Below are positions 37,865 through 51,104 of a DNA stretch of 64,000 bases, one piece after another. The position numbers were made by a program, and so were the translations under genes. Each line of letters begins with the position of its first letter. The first letter of the stretch is position 1. This DNA comes from Fratercula arctica (Eukaryota; Chordata; Aves; Charadriiformes; Alcidae): contig CANTUZ010000002.1 of the NCBI GenBank assembly GCA_947846985.1, positions 152,701,889 to 152,765,888 on the forward strand. Reading direction: 5' to 3'. Under the pieces are notes generated by a model. It was not told the DNA's origin. It saw only the letters and a list, made by a program, of their open reading frames with translations, and ran no database searches.

Positions 37865-39929
37865 TGCTAGAAAAAAAAAAGAGCGACACAAAGATTGTGG
37901 AGAGAACCAGCAAAAAGTATTGATGCTGTTCTTTGCATGGGTGGTCAGTAATGCCAAGAATAAGGACAGTTTGACATAATTGGCATTTAGAAGACAGAAA
38001 GCAAAATATTACTGTTAATAAATAAGTAAATAGGCTTTTCCCTCGACCACTGCTCACACTTCTGCTAGTGACGGGATGCTGTAAGAAGGATTCAAAGAGG
38101 AGGAAATACAAACATTTTTAATACAAAATAAAATCTAATTGCACATGTAGAGAAAAAAACCTGGCAACAACCGTCTAGTCTTAGGAGTCAGTAGGGCTGG
38201 AAATTTGGAGCTGAGAGAAAATGAGGAACATTTGCTTTGTGCAGTAATGAAGCCTGAGACAGTTTTGACCGCACAGATGGCAATGTCAGGAAGAAGGAAA
38301 AGTAACGGCAGTAAAATTTTCCTATTCACTATAGCTATCTTTCGGGAATTCCTGAAATATTCCATCCTGGGTTTATAAGCACAGGAAAATGGAGCTTATT
38401 TACTTGCAGAAAAGATAGCAATATATGGGATTAAGGGGCTGGGAAAACAGATATACAGAAAAGAGCAGTATGGTTCAACAGTGACTAAGAGTGGTTAAAG
38501 GAAGGGATATCTTTTCAAGATATAAGTATTTTTCAGCATGCATATACACCAAACATAGGGAGCAATTACTTAGTATGACACACTGCGGAGTTCTAATTCA
38601 AAGCAGCAAACTGAACAGCAGTTAAAAATGAAGGTTAAGGGGGAAAAAAACAGTATTGAAAGCAAAATATATCAAAAGCTGTAGACCACAGCTGGCAAAA
38701 GAACTACAGCATCACCATGCCTGCAACATCCTGCAACATGCACAATACTGCCAAGTGTAGCCAGAACAGTCACTCACGGGCCGCAGCATCACCAGCTAAG
38801 GGTGGGCTTTTATTTTTTCTAACATTTGCACATCTCCACAGCATCCATGAAAGAGAAGAAGCATGTTGAGAAAACACAGAAACTCTCCTGCCTTTTATTC
38901 CAACCCTCTGTGCCACCACTGTTCTCTCTGCATTTTCTTACAACCTGGAGGTAATAAGAGCAATCACCCCATCATGGATATATCAAAAGGAAGTTACCAG
39001 CAAACTTTACCCAGAATAAGATTAGATGAGGATGTGAGATAAAAGAGGTGAAAACCACAATGTGTACTGAGTCAAAGATGGTTCCAGATGTAGGCAAGAT
39101 CAGAGGACACAAACCCCGGTATGTCAGAAGACACCGACCTGTCACTTGTCCTGCAGCAGATGGTTTCTTTCTTAATTAGGTGCCTCCTGGCAGGAGGAGC
39201 CTTCCAGGCTCCGAGTCTCTGCACTTGCTCTCTGGTCTCTGTTTTCACAGGCATGAAACATGGATGCTGCCCCACGAGGAACTATGTTGACTTCACCTGA
39301 GCTCATCGGAGATGTCAATATGGCAAAAATCGGGGCATGTGGTGGCACTGGTGCAAGGTGGACACCACATCTCCTGCACAGCCATGCCCAGCCTTACGGA
39401 CCGCACGTGGGTGTCAGAGTCCAGATCACGCCACTGACAGAGCTGGATCTGATGATTTCCTAAATTCTTCCTAAAAAAACTACAGGAACTGAAACAGAGA
39501 TTCATGACTCGACTAGACCAGACCACAAATGTGTGTGAGTCATAGTGTATCTCGGAGACTTATATTTAAAGGGCTTTCATCAGAACATTTTAAACCTGAC
39601 TTCCATGAATTGATGACACAAGCCAGATTATTTTGGTGGTGGATTATATGAAAAAGACTCTTCCACAACATTCAGAGCCACCTCACCACAACATGTACAA
39701 GATTACTTCCATAACAGAAAGCAACAGAAGGCCGCATGCTTCAAAGAGCAAGAAGCGAACAAAAGCTACGAAACCAGTACGGTAACCTCACGGTGAACGA
39801 GTAACTAACATTGTATCTTCCATTGTGGCTGGAAGTGTCTTGTAAAGGAAGTAGCCAAATCATAAATAAATAAAGTGCACTAATAATTGCTATCACCTAA
39901 CCAAAGTGAAACACAGACAACCAATAATT

Positions 39930-42836
39930 ACCCATTATTGCTCTTCCATGTGGGTGGCGATGAAGCTGCAATGCGTAGTCCAAGGGCAATCAAAGCGACT
40001 TCAGGGCTTTGGGACAGTTGGTAGGGGAATCTGGAGCACAGGTTATTTTTCCTCTGTCCTTCCAGTTGTGGGCAGCGGCATTGGAAGAAACAGACAGACT
40101 CAGTCTATTAACACATGGCTTCACAGCTGGTGTCACCAACACAAATTTTTGTTTTTTTGAGAATGGGATGGCCTACACAGCACCAGGCTTGCAGGTGTCA
40201 TATGGGATTCACCTTTCTCCAAGGGGGAAGAGTGTCTTTGCTCACAAGTTAGCGGGGCTCATTGACAGAGCTTTAAACCTGGCTTGAAGGGAGAGAGGGA
40301 TAATATCAGGCTTGCCTGTGACAAGCTGTGGGATGGCACACCAAGGTTAGAGGGATGGGGTGCCTCAGCCTGTTGCTCTGAGACATGCTGGCTTCACTGC
40401 AGCACACCTGAAGTCTTATGCAGATGAGCCAAGAGCTCCTGAGGTAATAGGAGCCAACAGAGAAACAGCAGTGAAATGCCTCAAAGGAATTAAAAGGTAT
40501 TCTCCTGAGAAGGTGACACAGCTGACAGCCCCGCTGAAGTGCCTCTACACTAATGCACGCAGCATGGGCAACAAACAGGACTTGGAAGCCACCATGCTGA
40601 TAGAAAGATATGACCTTGTTGCCATTACTGAAACCTGGTGGGATGAATCCCATGACTGGAGTGCAGCTATCGATGGCTACAGGCTGTTCAGAAGAGACAA
40701 GCGAGGAAGGAGGGGCAGAGGCCGTACATCAAGAAATGGATAGAATGTGAAGAGCTGTCTCTGAAGAGTAGCCATGACTAGGTTGAAAGCTTATGGATAT
40801 AAATAAGAGACCCAGGCAACAAAGGGAACATTGTGGTTGGAGTCTACGACAGGCCACCAGATCAAGGGGTGCCCATGGACGAAGCCTTCTTACTTCAGCT
40901 ATGAGAGGCGTCACGCTCACAGGCTCTTGTCCTGCTGGGGGGACTTCAACCACCCCAACATCTGCTGGAAAAGTAGTGCAGCGAGCTGCAGGCAATCCAG
41001 GAGACTCCTGGAGTGCAATGAAGATAAATTCTTAAGCCAGGTAATAGACAGACCTACCAGAGGGGATGCAACACTGGACCTCTTGGTCACCAGTGTAAGT
41101 GAGCTTATTGGTGACATCAAGACTGGAGGCAGCCTGGGCTGCAGTGATCATGCACTGGTGGAGTTTGCAGCCCTGAGGGATATGGGTCAGGTGGAGTAAA
41201 GCCAAGACCCTGAATTTTGGAAAAGCAAAATTCCATGTCTTTAAGTAGAGTTAGTCAAAAGGACCCCATGGGTCCCTCAGGGACAAGGGAGCAGAACAGA
41301 GCTGGCAGATCCTTAAGGACGCTTTCCTTAGAGTGCAACAGGTCTAAATCCCCAAGTGTAAGAAATCAGGAAAAGGATGCAAGAGTCCAATGTGACTGAG
41401 TTGAGACCTCCTGGTCAAACTAAAGGGCAAGACGGACACGCAGTGGAAGCAGGGACAGGTGTCCTGGGAAGAGTACAGGGATGCTGACCAGTTGTGTAGG
41501 GATGGGGTCAGGAAGACCAAGGCACAGCTGGAGCTGAACTTGGCACGGAACACAAAGAATAATAAGAAGGGCTTCTACACGTATGTCAACCAGAAAAGGA
41601 AGGTCAAAGTAAGAGTACCCCCCCACCAACCACCACCCCAGGATCAACAAGACTGACAAACTGGTAACAATGCACTAGAAGGCAGCTGAGGGAGTCAACA
41701 ACTTTTTTGCCTGTCTTCACTGGTAACCTCTCTCCCCACATCTCTGGACTGGATGGACCACAAGGCAGGGATTGAGGGAGCAAAGTCCCTCCCACTGTAA
41801 GAGATCAGGTTTGTGACCACCTGAGGAACCTGAACAAACACAAGTCTACAGGACCTGACGAGATGCATCCCAGAGTTCTGAGGGAACTGGCTGATGTAGT
41901 TGCCAAGCTGCTCTCTGTGATATTTGAAAAGTCATGGCAGTCAGGTGAAGACCCCAGTGACTGGAAAATGGGAAACATTGCACCCATTTTTAAAAAGTGT
42001 AGAAAGGAGGACCCTGGGGACTACCAACCTGTCAGCCTCACCTCTGCGCCTGGGAAGATCATGGAATAGATCCTCCAAGAAGGTATGCCGAGGTGCTTGG
42101 AGGACAGGGAAGTGATTCAAGACAGCCAGTGTGGCTTCACCAAGGGCAAGTCTTGCCTGACCAATCTAGTGGCCTTCTATGACAGTGATGACTACATCAG
42201 TGAACAAGGGATTCTACGGATTTCAACTATCTGGACTTCTATAAGGCCTTTGACGCAGTCTCACACAACATCCTTCTCTCTAAATTGGAGAGGTATGGGT
42301 TTGATGGGTGGACTGTTTGGTGGATGAGGAATTGGCTGGGTTGTTGCATCCAGAGGGTAGTGGTCAGCGACTCAATGTTCAGATGGAGATCAGTGATGAG
42401 GTGCCCCTTAGGGTTCCGTATTAGGATCAGTATTATTTAATATCTTCCTCAATGACATAGACAGTGGGATTGAGTGCACCCTCAGCAAGTTTGCAGATGA
42501 CACCAAGCTGTGTGGTGTGGTTGACAGGCCTGAGGGAAGGGATGCCATCCAGAGGGACCTGAACAAGCTTGAGAAGTGGGCCCAGGTGAACCTCATGAGG
42601 TTCAACAACACTAAGTGCAAGGTCCTGCAGGTGGGTCGGCGCAACAATGAGGGTGGTGAAACACTGTCACAGGTTGCCCAGAGAGGTGGTAGACGCCCCA
42701 TCCCTGGAAACACTCAAGGCCAGGTTGGACGGGGCTCTGAGCAACCTGATCTAGTTGAAGATGTCCCTGCTCATTGCAGGGGGGTTGGACTAGATGGCCT
42801 TTAAAGGTCCCTTCCAACCCAAACTATTCTATGATT
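39930..42836 (+). mobile_element. Long CR1 LINE with ORF1 esterase, endonuclease and RT remnants
   Basis: This is the most complete CR1 in the window, about 2.9 kb. At 39940-40285 the end of ORF1 is seen: LLLFHVGGDEAA, RNRQTQSINTWL and NGMAYTAPG followed by YGIHLSPRGK, the SGNH-type esterase. Its catalytic Asp before GIHLS is replaced by Tyr, and the reading frame changes twice. ORF2 starts near 40536 with the endonuclease (CLYTNARSMGNKQDLE, VAITETWWDESHDW), continues with LLGDFNHPNICWK and CSDHALVEF near 40930-41170, then YTYVNQKRK near 41580. The RT follows at 41840-42630 ([28 protein letters not shown]). The FADD catalytic pair is intact, but many frameshifts and stops break the frame. A deletion near 42645 joins the RT end to the 3' end. 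The 3' block is of the 'tcattgcagggggg' type. Confidence 0.97.
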
Positions 42837-45800
42837 AAGGGTGAAAAGAAAGTGCATCCTGATAACTTTTCCCATTTTAGATTCAGAGTGAGAAAATAGA
42901 CTATTTGTATACATGTGATGCTGTCTTAACAGCATTTATCCGCTAGGAGCCATATGATAATACTTTTAAAATATGCTGAGTATTATACTGTCATACAGGA
43001 AAAAACCCCACACTATTGTTCTCAATAAACATTTACAATTACAAGCACAAACCATGAAACAGCAACTCCTGCTCTTTCACAGGCTGATTGGACATATGGG
43101 GAGCATCCTAATTCACCAAACTGGAAAATAAAAAGATTAACAAATAAAACACACAAAATCCATCACCTCTGTTCACTATGACTCAGTTTAAATTAGAGTC
43201 AAGTCAATACAGGACCTGCGCTAAAGTGGTTTTCATCAGATGGAACTCAGAAACCTTCCAGCTTTGTAACCATCAGGGGGACTTCCAGAACAAAAGATAC
43301 TGGTTTAGACTGAAACACTGCTGTTGTTGGGCTTTCCAGATACGTTAATGAAATTAATCATTTGTTTGTATTTCTTTGAAAGGAGGGTGTATTTCCTTTC
43401 TGGGTTCTCTTCTTTTGCAATTACATTCTTCAATGTTTCATGATATGCCCCCCACGCTGGCGTCAGAACCACAAGTGACTCAAGGAGACACAAGCAAACA
43501 CAGCATCGAGAGGGGGCAGCAGCAGAACATTCACAAAAATCATCGGTTTTTTTGTAAGCCACAATTCTCTTAATGATTCATCAGTAACACCATTTGCTAC
43601 ATCATACTATTGGCCTTTACTTGGCCTACCTTGTATTACAACAACTTTCAGCAACATCAAGCTGACAGCATTTAGCAGCACATCAGTTGTAAGTATGCTA
43701 TTAAGTACCTTTTTGTTGGCCAATCTGTTTATTTTAACAGATTGCATTTTTCAAGGAAAGTAATTTACAACGGAGAACCCTGCTGGTGTGTGACACATGA
43801 CATTTGCATCATTTGTCACGGGAGCTGAAATGAAAACAAAAAAGTCATAATTTGCCACCCACATGGAGCATTACAGAGCACAGCCATCCAGAAAGGAGGA
43901 GCTCTTCCCCACTGGAAGAGCTTCTAAGAGAGTTCTAAGAGGGTTTCTAAGGGAGTCATTTGTTTCCCTGTCCCTTTTCGCTGCCAAGCTGCTCCACTTG
44001 CAATATAAGTAGGTTTGCTTTACAACAGTAAACAGTTTCCATCCAACGAGCTAGTTATTTCATGTTGAAATAAACTTCCCCTTCATGTACAAGCCAGCCT
44101 GCAACAATTAATAATTTCACTGATCAAAAGCAACAAGGTGCAGGCCAGGCTGATCAAAACCTGGGCAAACTCTGGGCAAAGGACAGGGCTGAAACTCCAA
44201 TAGGCTCCAAATGCCATGGCTTGGAGAATAACAGAAGACCATAAGGATTAACATAAACGTTGTATTTTCAGTGCAGGGGCTGTATGGCGGTAACCTCCTG
44301 CCTGCAGAGCTTGATCAGTCCCGTCCTGAACTGGACAACTGCAATACATCAGACAAAATACATTCTCCAGTGCCGGATTCCACCATCGGCAAAGGGGTCA
44401 TGGGGTATATAACCCAGGTGAAGCTGCCCAGCTGCAACATGGAAAGTCTACACTTAGGCAGAGAAATCCCATTTCAGGTATCCCCCTAACATATATGAAA
44501 ACTGAGCCATGAAGCCTGCAGGATATCCGCAACTGACCCAAACCATTCACCTGTCATCCGCGTGACCCATGGAAACATGACGTGCAACTGCATTTTGGCT
44601 TTCCCAGGACTTTGTACCTGCTAAAACATAGACTTGTAGAGATAAGGAGATAGTTATCCTAAGAGATGCTAAAGTTTCCAATGCAGGTAGCCTCTTTTTT
44701 AATATCTGGATGAGGGACTGCCCCATTCCTCAGTGCATCAGTATAATAACCCTTGGCACAAACTAACACAATCCAACAAAATAATTCCTTTTCTCAGAGG
44801 AACCATCACACTGTCTGCCTGCCTTTACAAGGCAGCTGAGGACGACTATAAATGAAGATGCAAGTGTCTCTCAGCATGACCTCTTCTTGGGATGTTTTCC
44901 CGCACGGGATGGCTCTGGTCGCAGCGTCTCTCCCAGCCCTGCCATGCCTTAGAGGTTTTGGTGCTCTCCTAGAGGAAATCGGGTAGAAGGAAAACACCCC
45001 CCTTCAGTGTTCCTACACAAAATGGGGCAAGAAACTAATCAGGAGAAACCATGCAGAGATTAAGTCACTTGCAGATCTGCATCAAAGCTCATCTGAACCT
45101 TCACCAAAAGGGGCTGTTTTCTTTTTAAGATCTAACTGGCTTTTGACGCGGTCTTTGGCAGCTGAATTGCAAAGGTAAATCACCAGTAATCATTCTCCTC
45201 TTCCTATTCAAGGACTCCTGTGTTCAAAAGGGGGTATTTTACTATCATTTTTCCTTTGACAATTACTTCTGTGCAGGGATTATTGGCAGCTCAATAGCTG
45301 AGATGTGCAGAAAAGCCACGCTGAGGGAGGGAAGCCTCATCAGCTCTTTCTTCCAATCTCCCAGCATGTTAAAAGCACTCTGAGGCGCAGAGAACAGCAG
45401 GGAAGTAGCATGAATGCAAATCATAGGTTTTTTCCTGTTTTAATAGATCTTCTATGTATCTCCATGTAGGGAAAACGACCCGGCAGAATCCTGTTCTCCA
45501 CCCCTCCCTCCTTGTTCCTACCTGGAAGTAACAGATAGGCCATTTTCAGCAAAAGCAGATAGCATCACCATGGTGCAAACAGATCTCTCTGCCAGATCCA
45601 AGCAGCAGCCCTGTGCAAAGGCAAGGCGACACTCCATGTTACTGCACTACTATCCTGCTCCATCGCAACCTCTTCCCAACAGGAACAGCAGCTGTAGGTT
45701 CAATGCAGCAAACCTTACTCTTTGGATACATGTTTTCTAATCAGTGAATGGTCTCCTTCAGTACATTTCATAATCCATTGCAAAATGATCTATTTACTGA

Positions 45801-47109
45801 TAGATAATGCTTACAGGTTTGGAAGGGTTTAGACCCTCTAGGCAAGAGCATAAAGCCCTTTTCATAATCAAAGATATATAAATAAGACACTCTGATAAGC
45901 ACACTATCAAGAATAGAACACAAAATGGACACAAAATGCATCAGGTTTAAAGTTTCAAATAATTTTGGTATTTCACAGCAACTTAGTCTTTGCACACACG
46001 CACACAGAAGGACAAACTCAAGAGCCTGTGGAGTAGCATTCATAGCTGCACCATTATTGAAGCCAGTCGCTTAGATACCTATGGACTACTAAGGTGAAGA
46101 CTGTTAAACCAAAACCGTTTCCTGCCAGTTCTCTCCACGCTGCTGCAAGAGGCCTTATCTTGGTTGGCATCATCTACTTACAGGAGAGATACTACATCAG
46201 CACTCCACGCTCCCTGGTGCTACCCAAGGTCACTCTTCCAAATTACGTACCTGAGGCTCAAAGACTGCCCTGCTCAAATCCTACTGCCTACAGTCTCTTG
46301 GGGGAGCAGGGGGAGGGAAGCTCCCAGGTCTCTGTTGAAGGTGGGGTTTGTTTTGATTAGGAGGGAGGTAGCCTTCCAAAACAAAACAAAAAAAATCCTT
46401 CTGCATTTATCTTGGCTGGCTTTGAAGTTCCAAGTTTGCCCAAAACCCTCCATCCCCCCCATCCCAATGCTATTTTGAAGCAGCACTCTGGATGTCAAGG
46501 GTCCCAAACATGGAGAGAAGGGTAAAAGCCTTTACAAACATTAAATAAAGACTTTAAAACAAGAGCTTAAATTTGTGTTATGAGAGCATTAACTGCAACC
46601 TGGAGTAGCTCTAACTATTTTCTTAATATTTTAGGTTAAAAAATTCCAGAGGCATAAGACTCTTGGAGCAGGATGATAATTCCTCAGTCCTTTACTAAGG
46701 TCTTCAGTTTATATACCGCCGCTCTGTCAGCTTGTCACTACACCATGTAAAACATCAGAGAGAGAAGAGGGAAACGTCGACTAGAAGTGCAGTAGACTCT
46801 CTGAACAACATCAATGGAGAGTTCTACTAGACAACGCAGTCAGAACAAAGTAACACCCAACCTAGGCAGGTTGTCAAAACAAGATGAGACCATCCTTCCA
46901 GTACAGATGTTTTACTCACAGCACTTCTTTGTACACAGACATCCACAAAAGGGACTGACCAAGGAGTGAAAAAAAAAAAAAACCAAACCAAACTGAAGAG
47001 TTCCAAAGTCCATGAAAGTTCAAAAAGGCGTAGTTTGCATACAAAAACTCAGGTAATTCCAGAAGTTCAAGTGCAAGTGGACTTTTGACTAATATTAATC
47101 AAACACACC
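42837..47109. other. Unannotated intergenic sequence next to the TMEM65 3' end
   Basis: No exon or mobile element recognised in 4.3 kb. An A-run followed by 'ccaaaccaaac' lies near 46970. If a longer TMEM65 UTR isoform exists it would extend into this stretch. Confidence 0.5.
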
Positions 47110-47136
47110 ACCAATTTACCATGCAAACATTTTAAT
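47110..47136 (-). terminator. Candidate TMEM65 poly(A) signal and cleavage site
   Basis: Read on the minus strand, ATTAAA occupies 47136-47131. About 20-30 bases further on, around 47112-47098, the transcript strand reads GGTGGTGTGTTT, a GU-rich downstream element. ATTAAA is the second most common vertebrate signal. Earlier AATAAA hexamers at 49389-49384 and 49182-49177 could give shorter isoforms. I favour the distal site because it has the clear GU-rich element and because the UTR-like composition runs to that point. Confidence 0.4.
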
Positions 47137-50100
47137 TGTTTAAATTGCTCTCTTCCAAGCATGAAGAGACAGAAGTCCCACTCCACAGTGGTATCTCCTA
47201 TGACAGTGACAAAGGACCACCTGCTTATAACTTAATAAATTCCTGTTTTGTATAACTGAGGCTGAATACCCACAGGATATTATTAACATTTCCCCTCCAG
47301 CATCTGGTCTAATAAAGAAACACAGAACAGCTTTGCTGTAGTACAAAAGTTTACAGAAAGTTCGACAATTTAATTGAAGACAATACAAAATATGTTGTCT
47401 GAATTCAAATAATTTATGTAAAAGTACATGAATGAGAAAATATTGGCGAGAAGATTTGGGTAACCATATTATCAGATGCATGTTCTTTGTCCCTAGAGAT
47501 AACATACAGTCAAAAATACATTTGTTACAATAAAAGACAGCATTTTAAAATAAACACAATTTCAGGTCTACCAGCCCTTTAACACAAAAAATTCCTGTTA
47601 ACACAGGACAACCTGATAGAATAAAAAAAAAGGAGCAATACCGTAGTCTCTGAATAAGCCTGTAGTGTTTGTTTTTCCTTTTATCGAGGAGGGAGAAGAC
47701 AACAGAAAACAGAGGATTGTTTTGTTAGTGCTCGGTCTTCTCAGTTACGTGTTTTAACAAGCGTGATCAGAGCATCAGGGATTACTTTCATCCACATACC
47801 CCAGAAAAACCCACCTCCTTATGAGGAGACAGGGTGCAGATCAGGCACAGATCTTCCCTTCCCCACGAAGCAGCACCACATCCACACAAGAGTGGATCCT
47901 GCAAGCAAAGCAAGCTGCCCCTGCTGTACTCAGGGTGGCAGCTCGGCCCCAACAAGCACTTTCTCTCAGCCTCCAGCAGAGCCGCTACTCCTCTCAAATC
48001 ACAAGTTATTTCTTCATGTTAGTCAAATATTGAAACCTCAGAAGTCACCTTCTCAATTACAGTATCAGACAACAGCCTGAAACACCCAAGATCTCTTACC
48101 ATGTGTCACTTGCCCTCCACATTTTTGTGGTCAGTTAAATAGTTTAACAAGACGACACATGATTAATTTCTTTGAAGATATTTTAGTTCATTGATTCTCG
48201 ATAAAAGCATTGGTTGCAGTACAATGATTTGACATACAGCAACAAAACATACTCAGTTTACATGCACAAGCTATTTAACAATAGTGCACAGTCTTTCCTA
48301 TTACAATTATAAAATGAAAACTACTATGACAGCTGACACAGCCTTCCGATTGTTCTCATGAGCTCTAAAAACGTGATGAAAACAGTGTTCCAGTTGGTAC
48401 GACGGCAAAGAACAGAGAGTTTAGCCACTGCTGAAACATTCCAATGAAGATGCCAGTATCATAATGGGAAACAGCACTGGTATTACTGTAAAAACAGCTA
48501 CAAAAAAAGCTACACAAAATTGTTTTGGTGTGTATTTCAGTTTTAAAAAAAGAACATGTGGGAAATACTTAACAGCTTTGTATAGAAACATTCCAAAAAT
48601 GAAAGTATATGCGGAGGAAGAAAAGTTAGAATTTAAGGCAAGAAAAATGTGTGGATGACTAAAAAAAACCACTGAAGTACCGTAAACCAGCAGCAATCTG
48701 TTGGGCAAAGTGCATAATTTTCTAGTAGGATTGGTTTTTGCGGTTGTTTTTTTTTTGTGGTTGGTAGTATTTTTGTTGTTGGAGGGTTTTTTTGTTGTTG
48801 GGGAGTTTTTTGTAACAAAGCTTCCAACTTTGAAAATGTAAGCCAAAACTCCTCTGCATTTGTGTTCTGTGCCTGGCTGAGATTTCTTTCAGTTTTACAG
48901 TTTGGTCCAGATTCTCATGGTTTAATGTAGAAAGTAGAGTACATGCTACTAGGACTACTCACTGTAAGTTTTCAAAGTCTGCTTTTCAAAAAACAGATAC
49001 AACACTGTCCCCTTCATTAAAGGTTGATGTCAGTTTCAGTACTGCTGTTAAAGGGCTTCTAGAAATGAGAACAGACCAAATAAAAAGCAATGAGCTCTGT
49101 AGAACGTACACATCATTTTTCCTATAGTAAATAAAAGTCATCAGGGGACTTAAATTATTATTTTTTTACAAAAACATTTATTTCTAGGTTTCAGAAGTGC
49201 TAAAAATTCCAGCAATAAAACTCTCCAAGTGCCCTGGCTGTGCCTCTCTTTTTAGTGTCTTTTCCAAATGGGTAATCAAACAGGTAAGAAACACTCTCCT
49301 CTAGTCAACAATTATCAATTTAGCATTATGCTATTGGCAAGTCAGATCCTGAAATATTACGAATATTCGATAGTTGTAATCAATTTATTCATGACCATAT
49401 AAAAAAAGCACAGTTACAGGTGACTGCACTCTTGGATCTAGAATACACCAAGTAAGACTGCAAAAATAAAAGGCAAAAAAGGAAAAAGGCCTCAAGTCTC
49501 CCTTTTTGTTGTTTGGGGTTTTTTTTGCTAATTGTCTCACAGCAAAAAAAAAAAAAAAAAAAACTAGCAAAGTCTTAATCTTAAATACAAAGTTATAATC
49601 TGCAAATCAGGTCCTCTAATCCAGACAGATGGTACACTTGATTGTTTCAGCTGAAGCACCCATTCTAAACTCGCAATGGCAGCACTCGTTCATACCCTGA
49701 TGTGTTCCCCGGCCTCATCCAATCAACTAGTCACACCTTATTTTAAGTAGAACAATAAAAAAAGTTGTTTGCTGTTTTGAAACAGTTGGTCTGAGTTCTT
49801 TAATATCACACTCCAAACTCAGGCAGACAAATTTAAGGGTATCTCAACTCAATTCTCAAAATATTTTTTACACAGGAGAAAAAAAGGCGTGAACATGGAA
49901 GTACAGAAGGTGCTAAAACGCCACTAAAAAATGGACTTGGTAAAGAGCCTACACTGGAAACACTTACCTTGTCCAAGCATTACAGTGATCATCTCAGAAG
50001 ACAATTCAGAGACAGTCAGAATTGTGAAAAAATGCAAACTAGACTGCCATAGGTCACTGAAATACCTAATCTAAAGGCAGTGCAAAACGAGGGCTGGTGA

Positions 50101-50571
50101 GAGGGCAACCAGTCATCTTGCAAAATGAGGGACTTCAAATTACTCATCACTGATCTCCTTAATAATCTGCATTGAAGGACCTGATGAACAGCAGTGAAAT
50201 TTTTGTCATGCAATTACAACTGTTAAGCAACTAATATGCAACTTAAGAGTGATACTGTCATCTATGGTGGATTATTAAAGTAATAATCCATTCAAGAATA
50301 AGGTCAAAGGGGAAAGTGGTAAACATCAGTTGCCATAAGTGAAAACACTTCAAAAATTTACAATTAAATAAAAAGTTAGATGATATCTTATAAAAAGAAG
50401 TACTGAACACAACAAAGCCACAATAAATTAGTGTTTCCATAAAACGACATGCTGAAGGTTTTGTTCCCAAGTCTATACATTTTTTTACTGTCTGTTAATT
50501 CCTAAATATTGACAGCGTAATTGAATAATTGAGGTACAGTAGTTTACGTCTGTATATGTCTTGTAAAAAGG
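47115..50571 (-). other. TMEM65: Probable TMEM65 3' UTR
   Basis: About 3.4 kb of AT-rich sequence lies downstream of the stop codon. It holds no recognisable CR1 copy, unlike the sequence on either side, which fits purifying pressure on a UTR. It contains low-complexity patches: T/G-rich on the plus strand at 48741-48816 (A/C-rich in the transcript) and an A-run at 49541-49563. The boundary is inferred from a poly(A) signal, not proven. Open frames inside, such as the one opposite 48421-48846, are low-complexity or unlike any known protein and are not called as genes. Confidence 0.5.
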
Positions 50572-50667
50572 TTAATTTTTTTCTTCCAGTTTTTCTTCCT
50601 CATCGCCAAAGAACAACAAAGGAAACATTCCTAAAATGCAGCCAATGGTCACTCCAATAGCTTTACC
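50572..50667 (-). CDS. TMEM65: TMEM65 terminal coding exon and stop codon
   Basis: The coding part is 96 bases: 31 residues and a TAA stop. It follows acceptor TTTCTCCAG and starts on a whole codon. It encodes the third hydrophobic segment, beginning GKAIGVTIGCILGMF, then a short charged tail with EEEKLEEKN. Glycines fall at every fourth position (1, 5, 9 and 13 of the exon), a glycine-zipper pattern that suits tight packing against another helix. The tail is rich in Glu and Lys and lies outside the membrane. The exon continues into a long 3' UTR. The stop is followed directly by AT-rich sequence with no further open frame of note. Confidence 0.95.
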   Translation of the reverse strand, partial: GKAIGVTIGCILGMFPLLFFGDEEEKLEEKN

Positions 50668-51103
50668 CTGGAGAAAGGGGGAAAAAATTAAGTTTCTCAC
50701 TGATCAATGAGTTGTTACTCATTTGCTGTGTAGTACCAACAGAACAAGGAAAACCTTTGTTCTAGTTTTCGGTTGGGAGCCACATTTTTCTTAGCATGCA
50801 GACTAGAAACAGAATCTATGAGAGAGAGACAGATATGACAAGGTTAGAAACAGCGTGTGCTGTGATAAAAGACAATTCTGAATAAAGAGGAGCGGAATGA
50901 CCCATGAAGAGCTGCACAGGTGGTAAGGGAGGAGACCGAGATTCAAAGGATTAATAGGATGGCCAGGAAGACAGGGAAGGGAAAAAAAAAAGAGCCACAG
51001 ACATTTTAGGTGCAATTACAAATGTATCTGGTAGTGCAAATTATCAAAGTCAGGAATGAGGAATTCCTTGCAAACATAATGGCTTGTAAAGGCACAAGGC
51101 AAA

Positions 51104-51104
<1 letters not shown>

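Larger units (their letters stand above)
34636..39929. other. Unannotated intergenic sequence with simple repeats
   Basis: No exon recognised. It holds the (TTTC)n tract at 35450-35582 and a C-then-A run at 37846-37864. The segment 36306-36690, with two AATAAA signals (about 36598 and 36672), could be an old LTR, but no matching terminal motifs or target-site duplication were seen, so it is not called. Confidence 0.5.

Noticed and set aside
39930..40290. A stand-alone SGNH esterase gene
   Set aside because: The esterase blocks belong to ORF1 of the long CR1 copy and are frameshifted with a lost catalytic residue.
48421..48846. A 141-codon minus-strand open frame with apparent membrane segments
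   Set aside because: It lies in the probable TMEM65 3' UTR, and its start is a Lys/Asn/Thr-rich translation of a low-complexity A/C-rich tract.
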